From contig CALXXU010000011.1 of NCBI GenBank assembly GCA_944392765.1, forward strand, positions 1-48,478: a DNA stretch of 48,478 bases, in the 5' to 3' direction. Made by a program: the position numbers and the translations under genes. This stretch comes from an uncultured Anaerobiospirillum sp. (GTDB lineage Bacteria > Pseudomonadota > Gammaproteobacteria > Enterobacterales > Succinivibrionaceae). Positions 30,935-38,416 of this stretch are shown piece after piece. The number at the start of each line of letters is the position of its first letter. The first letter of the stretch is position 1. The notes below the pieces were generated by a model, which saw only the letters and a program-made list of their open reading frames with translations, was not told the origin of the DNA and ran no database searches.

Positions 30935-31585
30935 ATGGCACTGATTCTCAAGCTGGTATTCCCGGTAATCTTTAATCTGGCCTTTTTCTTGGCTCTAGGC
31001 TTTACGGCTACCACGTCCCAGTGGCTGTCGTGGGCTGCGATTAACGTATCTTATGGGGCCTTTTTGTGGACCTTACGCGAGCCGGTTAAGGCCAACCTCA
31101 GCGTCTTGCGCTTTAGCCTGTACCTGATTGGCGCGTGCTATTGGGTGGTTGAGCTGGTGGTGGGCTTGGTCTTTATGCTCTTGCTGGCCCACTCTCCAAT
31201 GCTGGCGGGCATTGTACAGCTGGTGCTGTTTGGCCTCTTTCTCGTGGTGCTGCTCAGCTCCAAAATGGCCAATGTCAGCACCGAGCAATCGCTTGAGCGC
31301 CAGCGCACCCAAGGTCAGTTCTTGCAGGGACTGCGTAGCGGCGTCAGCGCTTGCTACAGCCAAATGAACTTGACCGAGCTGCAAGACTTAGAGCAAGCCT
31401 TGGAGGTCAGCCCACTGGTCTCCACCGCTGCGGTTGCGGCCTTAGAGCAAGAGCTTAGAGCTAATCTGAGTAAGCTTAAGCAAGCGGTCGCCGCCCAAGA
31501 TCACAAGCAGGCCCAGCAGCTGGCCGCAACCATGCTGCTGCAAGTCAAGCAACGTAATGCGATGTTGGAAGCCACAGGAGTCTAG
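30935..31585 (+). CDS. Membrane protein of the SPFH cassette
   Basis: Unrecognised family. Four hydrophobic segments fill residues about 5-25, 30-46, 58-84 and 86-108. A soluble C-terminal half is Leu/Gln/Ala-rich and likely helical (LEQALEVSPLV, VAALEQELRANLSKL). It begins three bases after the SPFH stop and ends two bases before the zinc-ribbon gene, so it is clearly co-transcribed. It may take the place of the B. subtilis YdjH component, which is inference from position. Confidence 0.7.
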   Translation: MALILKLVFPVIFNLAFFLALGFTATTSQWLSWAAINVSYGAFLWTLREPVKANLSVLRFSLYLIGACYWVVELVVGLVFMLLLAHSPMLAGIVQLVLFGLFLVVLLSSKMANVSTEQSLERQRTQGQFLQGLRSGVSACYSQMNLTELQDLEQALEVSPLVSTAAVAALEQELRANLSKLKQAVAAQDHKQAQQLAATMLLQVKQRNAMLEATGV

Positions 31586-31587
31586 TC

Positions 31588-32667
31588 ATGCGCCGCCGCG
31601 AAAATCTCAAATTGCAGCAATTCCACTGCCCGAGCTGTGGTCAAAACATCACTCAGTTAACGCCGTTTAAAGCCTCGATTGAGTGTCCGTACTGCCATCA
31701 GGTCTCGCTCAATCCGCTGGTCGTCGATAAGTCGATTTTGGTGCCCGAGCGCGTGATTCCTTTTACCGTATCGCGCGATGACTTTGGCGAGATGATCATC
31801 GAAGAGCTGGTCGACGAGCCGAACTTACCGTTAGATCTCTTCGATCAAATCACCTTTGGCACGGTGATTAAGGCCTTCTTGCCGATGTTCGAGTACACCG
31901 GCTCCTTTGACGGCGTGTGGAATTGCGAAGAGGCCTACACCGTCGAGCATAAGCGCCGCCGCAACAATACCACAGTGGTTGAGCGTGAAACGCGCTATCG
32001 CCCGGTCTCAGGCCAAGCCTGCGGCAATTACTCGGTCTTGGCGCTGGCCTATCAGGGCAAGGATATCCCCCGCGAGTTCCAGCGCTTTGTGCATGTGTTT
32101 AACACCCCGGAGGCCAACTCCTATCCGTTCAATCCGGAGCTGATGGGCTTAGATAGTGGTGAGCAAATCCTCACCTTAGAGATGAACCTCGATCCACGCA
32201 ATGTCTGGGTGCAACAGGCTGAGGATTACGTTAAAGCGCGTGCGGTACGTGCCTGCGAAAATCAAGCGCCGCGCCAGCGCCGTAACTTCCGCTGCTCGAC
32301 CAGTATCGATCCTGATGAAGAAGGCGTCTATACCATGGTGCCGTTTTGGCTGGTGAACTTCTTCTATGACGGTGAGACCTGGAATTTCTTAGCCGACGGC
32401 ACCGGTTCCTGGCGCCATTTGTCGGCTCCTAAATCGACCCTGATTTTTATTCTGCGCTGGCTGGGCGTGCTCATAGGTCTTGGTTGTGCGGTCGCGCCGT
32501 TTGTCGTGACCCCGCCTAACTCTGAATACCGGATTCCGGCCATAGGCGCGGCCCTAGTGGGAACGATCTTGTGGTATGTGGGCTATAACGCTTACAACCG
32601 CCATCGCCGCATTAAAGGGGCGTGCCGGGCTTTCCCGCAGAGCAAGTTTGCGCACAAGCACCGCTAA
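31588..32667 (+). CDS. Zinc-ribbon membrane protein of the SPFH cassette (YdjG-like layout)
   Basis: An N-terminal zinc ribbon has the pairs CPSC (residues 14-17) and CPYC (33-36). A soluble region follows, ending in CSTSIDPDEEGVYTMVPFWLVNFFYDG (shown by its ends CSTSID and VNFFYDG). Two membrane helices lie near residues 283-303 and 312-330, and the tail is basic. The layout, zinc ribbon then membrane anchor next to an SPFH gene, resembles B. subtilis YdjG. Exact function unknown. Confidence 0.7.
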   Translation: MRRRENLKLQQFHCPSCGQNITQLTPFKASIECPYCHQVSLNPLVVDKSILVPERVIPFTVSRDDFGEMIIEELVDEPNLPLDLFDQITFGTVIKAFLPMFEYTGSFDGVWNCEEAYTVEHKRRRNNTTVVERETRYRPVSGQACGNYSVLALAYQGKDIPREFQRFVHVFNTPEANSYPFNPELMGLDSGEQILTLEMNLDPRNVWVQQAEDYVKARAVRACENQAPRQRRNFRCSTSIDPDEEGVYTMVPFWLVNFFYDGETWNFLADGTGSWRHLSAPKSTLIFILRWLGVLIGLGCAVAPFVVTPPNSEYRIPAIGAALVGTILWYVGYNAYNRHRRIKGACRAFPQSKFAHKHR

Positions 32668-32675
32668 CCTAATCG

Positions 32676-32701
32676 CCCCGCACTGTGAGGACGGTGCGGG
32701 G
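32676..32701 (+). terminator. Hairpin after the SPFH cassette
   Basis: An 11-bp stem (arms 32676-32686 and 32691-32701, one G-T pair) with a GAGG loop, nine bases after the zinc-ribbon stop. An A-rich run follows, not T, so its terminating strength on the plus strand is doubtful. Confidence 0.55.
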
Positions 32702-32713
32702 CAGAAAACAAAA

Positions 32714-32736
32714 AAGCGCAGCTTAGGGCTGCGCTT
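32714..32736 (-). terminator. Minus-strand terminator of the lost ROK gene
   Basis: A perfect 9-bp stem AAGCGCAGC/GCTGCGCTT. On the minus strand it is followed by TTTTGTTTT, a good terminator. It lies just beyond the stop of the ROK relic. A second perfect 10-bp stem, GCTCATGGGG/CCCCATGAGC, occupies 32757-32780. Confidence 0.7.
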
Positions 32737-32789
32737 GATGTGAGTTTGTGATGAAGGCTCATGGGGCAAGCCCCATGAGCTAAGAGAGT

Positions 32790-32885
32790 TTATTTGTCAT
32801 TAAGCAGGCAGGCCGCGCCGATAATGCCCGCATCGTTGCCTAAGGAGGCTGGGACGGCGCTCGTTTGTGGGGCAGCAGGCAAGTG
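32790..32885 (-). pseudogene. C-terminal relic of a ROK-family sugar kinase
   Basis: The minus-strand frame ends in AVPASLGNDAGIIGAACLL plus a few residues, the typical ROK glucokinase C terminus (GNDAGIIGAA). Only about 28 residues are recognisable; upstream the frame (to 32984) turns into unrelated basic sequence, so most of the gene is gone. The stop codon is followed by the old terminator hairpins. The relic now forms part of the leader region upstream of cydA. Confidence 0.7.
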
Positions 32886-33210
32886 AGAGATTTTTGCAGC
32901 TTTTGCCCAACTTTTCCGGCTCTTTGGGCGATGCTTCTTTTTTCGGGGGAAATTGGGGCGCGCAGATAGTGACCTTGTTTGCATATAATGGCGTTTCTTC
33001 TTAACAAGATAGGTGCCTTACGATACGATGGACATATCTGCGCGTTTGCTTAGGTGTCAGTGCGTGCTTGGTGCTGATGCAAACTTTGTCTTGGGGGCTT
33101 ATGCTCTTAGGGCCAAGCTTGGATCAAAGTCAGGTTAGCGTCTCCTTAGCTCCTTTGTTTAGGGTCTGTCGCGGATAGTATTCGTTTTGGGTACTCAATA
33201 GGGGTCGTAA
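32886..33210 (+). other. cydA upstream region with candidate promoter
   Basis: A perfect TATAAT stands at 32984-32989 without a good -35 at 17 bases. This would give a leader of about 215 bases. No Fnr or ArcA site could be assigned with confidence. No gene is seen. Confidence 0.4.
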
Positions 33211-35163
33211 ATGGTAAACGAACTGATGGTGGAGTTGTCACGTCTGCAATTTGCAGCTACGTCCATGTACCACTTTATATTCGTGCCGCTTACTCTTGGT
33301 ATCTCGTGGCTCGTCTTCATTATGGAGCTGTGCTACGTTGCTACCGGCCGCGTGATCTATCGCGATATGGCCAAATTCTGGGGTAAGCTGTTCGCTATTA
33401 ACTTCGCGATTGGTGTTGCCACCGGTATCACGCTTGAGTTCGAGTTTGGTACCAACTGGTCGAACTATTCGCACTACGTCGGTGATATCTTCGGCGCTCC
33501 ATTGGCCTTAGAAGGATTAATGGCATTCTTCTTAGAGTCCACCTTCATTGGTTTAATGTTCACGGGCTGGAAGCGCTTTGGTAAGAAGACCCACCTGCTG
33601 ATTACTTTCTTAACCGCTTTAGGTTCTAACCTCTCGGCCATGTGGATTTTAATCGCCAATGGCTGGATGCAGTACCCAGAGTTTGCGCAGTTCTCGCCAG
33701 AGCGTATGCGCATGGAAATGATCGACTTCTGGGGCTTAGTCTTCTCCGAGGTTGCTCAGACCAAGTTCTTACACACGGTCATCGCAGGTTACACCACCGC
33801 AGGCTTCTTCGTGATTGCCGTCAGCGCGATCTTAATGTTACGCCGCAAGTCGTTACAGTTTGCTAAGCGCTCGATGACGATCGGTATCGTCTTCTCGCTC
33901 TGCGCTATGGGCGGTTCGGGCTTAACCGGTGATATGTCGGCTTTATTAGTAACCGAGCATCAACCGGCCAAGCTGGCCGCAATGGAAGCTGAGTACGAGA
34001 CTCAGACGCCACCTGCTTCCTGGTCGATTATGGCTCTGCCTAATGAAGACGAGATGGAAAATTACTTCTCCATCCGCGTTCCAGCTTTATTAGGCCTGAT
34101 CGCGACCCACTCCTTAGACCAAGAGGTCCAAGGTCTGCGTGATATCGTGGCTCAAAACGAGATTCGTATCAGAAGTGGCTTGCTTGCGCACCGCGCTTTA
34201 ACTCAAATGCGCGCTGGTGACACTTCTGAGGATCTGATGGTCACCTTCAAGCAGCACCAAGACGACTTAGGCTATGGTCTGCTCTTAGTGGAGCACGCTC
34301 AAGATCCATTAAACCCAACGGAAGAAGAGATTAAGACGGCCGCACGTCACAGTGTCCCTCCAGTCTTTATCAACTACTATGCATTCCGCATCATGATCGG
34401 CATTGTCGGTCTGTTAGGTCTGTTGGCCTTAGGTGCTGCCTTCTTCTTATGGTACAAGCGTGATCTGCACACCCGTGAGAAGTTACTCAAGGTCTTAGCT
34501 TTCTCCTTACCGCTGCCATTCATTGCGTGCGAAGCAGGCTGGGTTGTAGCCGAGTTTGGTCGTCAGCCTTGGGCTATTCAAGACGTACTACCAACCTTCC
34601 TTGCTACTTCGACGCTGTCGCCATGGGATGTTGGTCTGTCGCTCATCTGCTTCATCGGTATTTACACCATCTTCCTCTTGATCGAAGTCAAGATGATGAT
34701 CAATGCCATCAAGAAGGGCCCAACCCTGACCGATCCTGAGCCAGAGGGCAAGGGCTACCCACCTCTGCCTCCAGCTCCAAAGCCAGAGGCCAAGGTTGAG
34801 GACAAGCCAGCTGACGCCGTTGCTCCTGCTGCCGCTGAAGCCGCCGCTGCTGATGCCAAGGCTGAAGCTGCCGCTGAGCCTGCCGCTGAGGCTCCTGCCA
34901 CTGAGGCTACTGCTGCTGAGGCTGCTAAGGAAGAGGCTAAGGACGAGGCCGTGGCTGAGGCCAAGGCTGAGCCTGAGGTTGCTGCTGCCGCTGAAGCTGC
35001 TCCAGCTGAGCCGACCATTGATGCCAAGACGGTCGAAGTACCAAGTGCTGAGACTTTAGCTGAGGCTAAGGCTGAACCGGCAGCTGAAGCTGCGGCGCCT
35101 GCTGAGGCTAAGGCCGAGGTTGCTGCGGCTAAGTCTGAAGCTACTGAGCCTGCCAAGGCTTAA
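33211..35163 (+). CDS. cydA: Cytochrome bd quinol oxidase subunit I (CydA) with long AEK tail
   Basis: Quinol-oxidising, haem-carrying subunit of the bd oxidase in the inner membrane. Haem ligands are recognisable as His21 (SMYHFIFVPLT), the His in TKFLHTVIAGY, and the Met in AFRIMIGIVG. The quinol-site GWVVAEFGRQPW is intact. The Q-loop is of the long E. coli type. The core ends near residue 518; E. coli CydA is 522 aa. Here a further 130 residues of Ala/Glu/Lys/Pro low complexity follow, for a total of 650. ATG at 33211 with AGGGG upstream. First gene of cydABX. Confidence 0.97.
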   Translation: MVNELMVELSRLQFAATSMYHFIFVPLTLGISWLVFIMELCYVATGRVIYRDMAKFWGKLFAINFAIGVATGITLEFEFGTNWSNYSHYVGDIFGAPLALEGLMAFFLESTFIGLMFTGWKRFGKKTHLLITFLTALGSNLSAMWILIANGWMQYPEFAQFSPERMRMEMIDFWGLVFSEVAQTKFLHTVIAGYTTAGFFVIAVSAILMLRRKSLQFAKRSMTIGIVFSLCAMGGSGLTGDMSALLVTEHQPAKLAAMEAEYETQTPPASWSIMALPNEDEMENYFSIRVPALLGLIATHSLDQEVQGLRDIVAQNEIRIRSGLLAHRALTQMRAGDTSEDLMVTFKQHQDDLGYGLLLVEHAQDPLNPTEEEIKTAARHSVPPVFINYYAFRIMIGIVGLLGLLALGAAFFLWYKRDLHTREKLLKVLAFSLPLPFIACEAGWVVAEFGRQPWAIQDVLPTFLATSTLSPWDVGLSLICFIGIYTIFLLIEVKMMINAIKKGPTLTDPEPEGKGYPPLPPAPKPEAKVEDKPADAVAPAAAEAAAADAKAEAAAEPAAEAPATEATAAEAAKEEAKDEAVAEAKAEPEVAAAAEAAPAEPTIDAKTVEVPSAETLAEAKAEPAAEAAAPAEAKAEVAAAKSEATEPAKA

Positions 35164-35180
35164 GGATGGAGGTGTCTTAA

Positions 35181-36323
35181 ATGATTTTTGATTATGATAC
35201 CCTCCAAGTTATTTGGTGGATTTTGGTCGGCGTGCTGTTAATCGGCTTTGCCCTGACCAATGGTATGGATATGGCCGTCTCCACCCTCCTGTTTAAGGTG
35301 GGTCAAAACTCCAAGGAGCGTGGTGCCATCATTAGCACCATCGCCCCACACTGGGACGGCAACCAGGTATGGCTCATTACCGCAGGCGGCGCGATCTTCG
35401 CAGCTTGGCCTGAGGTCTATGCCGCGTCCTTCTCGGGCCTTTATTGGGGCATGCTCTTAGTCTTATTTGCCATTTGGCTGCGTCCATTGGCTTTTGACTA
35501 TCGCAACCACAATAGCGATGAGACTTGGCTTAAGCGTTGGGATATCGCCTTAACCGTCGGTTCCTTAGTTCCAATCCTCATTTTCGGCGTCGCCTTTGGC
35601 AACCTGTTACAGGGCCTGCCATTCTGGGCCGACGAGAATGTCCGTTGGCACTACGATGGCGTCTTCTTAACTGCCTTACTGCCATTGCTGGATCCATTCT
35701 CGCTCTTATGCGGCTTAGTCAGCGTCTCCATGCTCTTAACCCAGGGCTGCTTATGGATTCAGCTGCGTACCGTCGATGATATCGCCTGCCGCGTTCGTGG
35801 TTTAACCTTAAAGCTGGCTTTACTCACCGTCGTGCTCTACGGCATTGCCGGTATCTGGGCTTACAGCTTTGATGGTTACCAATTAACGGCGCTGGCTCCA
35901 GAGGGCTCGTTCCACACTATCACCGGTAAGAGCGTTGAAGTCGTACCTCATGGCCTCTTTGCTAACTACGGCAAGCTGTGGATCTTATGGTTAGTCCCAA
36001 TCATCTCGATCTTCTGCTTTATCAAGGCAGGTATCGCAGGTGTAAAGGGCAATGCGGTCAAGGGCATTATCTACAACAGCGTAGCGATTGCCTTTGTGAT
36101 TATCACGGCCGCGATCGCCATGTTCCCATTTGTTATGCCATCGAGCATTGATCCTGAGTCGTCGCTGACCATTTGGGATGCTTCGTCCTCGCACTTCACC
36201 TTGCAGGTCATGCTCTATGCCGTAATTATCTTCGTGCCAATTGCTTTGGCCTACACCATTTGGGCTTACCGCCGTATGTGGAATAAGGTCTCGGCCGAAG
36301 ATGGCGAGATTTCTGAGCACTAG
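35181..36323 (+). CDS. cydB: Cytochrome bd quinol oxidase subunit II (CydB)
   Basis: Integral partner of CydA; 380 aa against 379 in E. coli. It starts MIFDYDTLQVIWWILVGVLL, contains GFALTNGMDM and PHWDGNQVWLITAGGA, the family hallmarks, and has eight to nine hydrophobic helices. AGGATGGAGG precedes the ATG, 17 bases after cydA. No tail extension, unlike its partner. Confidence 0.98.
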   Translation: MIFDYDTLQVIWWILVGVLLIGFALTNGMDMAVSTLLFKVGQNSKERGAIISTIAPHWDGNQVWLITAGGAIFAAWPEVYAASFSGLYWGMLLVLFAIWLRPLAFDYRNHNSDETWLKRWDIALTVGSLVPILIFGVAFGNLLQGLPFWADENVRWHYDGVFLTALLPLLDPFSLLCGLVSVSMLLTQGCLWIQLRTVDDIACRVRGLTLKLALLTVVLYGIAGIWAYSFDGYQLTALAPEGSFHTITGKSVEVVPHGLFANYGKLWILWLVPIISIFCFIKAGIAGVKGNAVKGIIYNSVAIAFVIITAAIAMFPFVMPSSIDPESSLTIWDASSSHFTLQVMLYAVIIFVPIALAYTIWAYRRMWNKVSAEDGEISEH

Positions 36324-36353
36324 GCTCAAACGACAGTTGAGAAAGGAGCAATC

Positions 36354-36446
36354 ATGCTTTATTTAGTTTGGATTGTGGGATTACTGGGCGTTTGCGCTTT
36401 CTGCTTAGCAGTCTGCTACTTATTTGATCTGTGGGACTGGTTCTAA
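36354..36446 (+). CDS. cydX: Cytochrome bd small subunit CydX
   Basis: A 30-residue single-helix protein (MLYLVWIVGLLGV, ending WDWF) directly after cydB, with the strong ribosome site AAAGGAG six bases before its ATG. The position, size, aromatic N terminus (E. coli MWYFAWILG) and one membrane segment fit CydX, which stabilises the haem groups of the bd oxidase. Its stop codon lies inside the first of four short tandem repeats. Confidence 0.88.
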   Translation: MLYLVWIVGLLGVCAFCLAVCYLFDLWDWF

Positions 36447-36507
36447 CCCAGGGTGAGACTGGGGCTAACCCAGTACTGGAACTAACCCAGTACTGGAGCT
36501 AACCCAG
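36436..36507 (+). repeat. Four 16-17-bp palindromic tandem repeats across the cydX stop
   Basis: Copies of ACTGGNNCTAACCCAG lie at 36436-36451, 36458-36473, 36475-36490 and 36492-36507. Each can fold as CTGG/CCAG. The cydX stop codon is in the first copy. Confidence 0.85.
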
Positions 36508-36523
36508 CTTCCCACTTAACCTC

Positions 36524-36543
36524 GGCGGGCCTTTGCGCCCGCC
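36524..36543 (+). terminator. Hairpin downstream of cydX
   Basis: A perfect 7-bp GGCGGGC/GCCCGCC stem with a 6-base loop and no T-run. It may assist the stronger terminator just after it. Confidence 0.55.
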
Positions 36544-36555
36544 CCCGGTAATCTT

Positions 36556-36590
36556 GGCCCCGCCTGCGGGGCCTTTACGTTTTTTTTTTC
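36556..36590 (+). terminator. Strong terminator of cydABX
   Basis: GGCCCCG/CGGGGCC stem, then TTTACG and a run of ten T residues. Confidence 0.9.
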
Positions 36591-36658
36591 TGGCTTAAAG
36601 TTTTGGTAGTTGGAGCGAGGTACCTCAAATCGCTACTTCCACTCACAACGCTGCGCAA

Positions 36659-38416
36659 TTGCAAGCCGCTAAGGTTCAGCTCAAGAGCTGGAGCAAGCGC
36701 TCTAAGTTATCCTTGCATCTGCTGATGTTGCTGACATTGGTCGATGCTATTTTTTTGTGTGCTTTCTACGGCCTGATCTCAGCGGCCTTCGCTCCCTTTG
36801 TTTTAAGTCAGGACAGCACCCAGCTGTACCTGGCCCCTTATGCTTTAGGGCCAATTGTGGGCCGTCTTTTAGCACGCCTGGCGATCGCCCGCGTGATCGC
36901 CCATATTTCCTACGTGGTCGAAGGCACGATTCGCTCTGAGCTGATGGCCAAGCTCATCTCCGTAGGTCCACTTTCTTTAACCGTGAAGTCCTCGCTTAAC
37001 ACCTTGCTGGTTGATGCCTTAGACGACATCATGCCGTACTTCACGTCCTTCCTCACCACCTTACGCTATGCCATGATTATCCCGGTGGTGTGCTTAGTAG
37101 CGGTGGCCTTAGTCAGCCCGTGGTCGGCCTTTATCCTATTTTGCATGGCCCCGCTCATCCCCTTCTTCATGATTATGATTGGTAAGGGCGCTGAGCGCTT
37201 AAATCAGCGCCAGTGGCGCCAAATCAGCCGCATGGCCCTGCGCTTTCACGAGGCCTTATCCAAGCTCACCTTGGTCAAGCTCTTTAACCTAGAGCGCACT
37301 GAGATTGTGACCATTGCGCGCCTGACCAAGCGCTGGCGCGTTGAGACCATGCAGGTGCTGCGCATTGCCTTCCTCTCGGCCTTGGTCTTAGAGTTCTTTG
37401 CTACCTGCGGTATCGCCTTATGCGCGATCACCCTGGGCTTTGCCGTTTACGAGCGCGGCTTTGATTACAGTTACGCCCTCTTTGTCTTATTGCTCGCCCC
37501 AGAATTTTTCCTGCCGCTGCGCCAAATGGGCCTGACCTATCATGCGCGTATGCGTGCCTTAGGCGCTATGGCCGGTTTAACTGACCTCCTCCACGAAAAG
37601 GAGCATTTCCCGCGCACGCAGCAGGCGGCTCAAGCTGCCCAGCAAGCGGCTCAATCCGCTGAGTCCCGTGCGCCCGCCCCATGGCAGCAGGCCCCTTTTA
37701 CGATTGAGCTTGCCCAAGTCACGGCCTTGTACCCCAACGGTCGCGCCGGTATCACCGACTTTTCTGGCAGCTTTGCCCCCGGCACCGTGACGGCGCTGGT
37801 GGGGCCATCAGGCGCCGGTAAGAGCACGATCTTGCAAACGATTGCTGGCTTTACTGATCTCACCAAAGGTAAAGTCTTAGTCAACGGCCATGAGTGCAGC
37901 CCTGAGGACTTGCGCACGCTCATGACCCAGATTGCTTATATCCCGCAGCTGCCGAACCTCTTTTATGGCACCTTACGCGATAACCTCAAATTAGGCGCCC
38001 CTGAGGCCAGCGATGAGGAACTTAAAGCGGCGCTCTTTCAGGTGGGCGCGGGCGAATTATTAACCCGCTTTAGCGATGGCTTAGACCATCATATCGGTGA
38101 AAACAATCGAGGTATCTCCGGCGGTGAGACCCGCCTGATTGCCCTGGCGCGCGCCTTGGTGCGCAAATGCCCGATTGTGCTCTTAGATGAGCCGACCGCT
38201 TCCTTAGATCGCGAAAGCGAAAACGCCTTCTTGCAAGGCCTAGCCGCCCTAACTCACGACAAGACCGTGGTGATGGTGGCGCACCGCGCCGAGCTCATTG
38301 CCTTTGCCGGTAAGGTCATTGCGGTGGAACCAAAGGAGCAGCTAGAGGAACAGCCAGAGGATCAGACTACGGCGCAACCACCGGCGCCAGCCACAGCGGA
38401 GGCCGACCATGCGTGA
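36659..38416 (+). CDS. cydD: Glutathione/cysteine ABC exporter subunit CydD
   Basis: Half-transporter that with CydC exports reduced thiols to the periplasm and is needed for bd oxidase assembly. Six membrane helices lie in residues about 20-290. The ATPase domain has Walker A GPSGAGKST, signature ISGGE and Walker B IVLLDEPTASLD. The LAPEFFLPLRQMGLTYHA block matches E. coli CydD. The first usual start in frame is the TTG at 36659 (585 aa), which lacks a ribosome site; an ATC at 36629 is preceded by GGAG and GAGG at good spacing and would give 595 aa. An Ala/Gln linker (QQAAQAAQQAAQ) precedes the ATPase domain. Overlaps cydC by 8 bases. Confidence 0.93.
   Translation: MQAAKVQLKSWSKRSKLSLHLLMLLTLVDAIFLCAFYGLISAAFAPFVLSQDSTQLYLAPYALGPIVGRLLARLAIARVIAHISYVVEGTIRSELMAKLISVGPLSLTVKSSLNTLLVDALDDIMPYFTSFLTTLRYAMIIPVVCLVAVALVSPWSAFILFCMAPLIPFFMIMIGKGAERLNQRQWRQISRMALRFHEALSKLTLVKLFNLERTEIVTIARLTKRWRVETMQVLRIAFLSALVLEFFATCGIALCAITLGFAVYERGFDYSYALFVLLLAPEFFLPLRQMGLTYHARMRALGAMAGLTDLLHEKEHFPRTQQAAQAAQQAAQSAESRAPAPWQQAPFTIELAQVTALYPNGRAGITDFSGSFAPGTVTALVGPSGAGKSTILQTIAGFTDLTKGKVLVNGHECSPEDLRTLMTQIAYIPQLPNLFYGTLRDNLKLGAPEASDEELKAALFQVGAGELLTRFSDGLDHHIGENNRGISGGETRLIALARALVRKCPIVLLDEPTASLDRESENAFLQGLAALTHDKTVVMVAHRAELIAFAGKVIAVEPKEQLEEQPEDQTTAQPPAPATAEADHA

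Noticed and set aside
34755-35156. Antisense Ala/Ser ORF over the cydA tail
   Set aside because: Shadow of the low-complexity tail.
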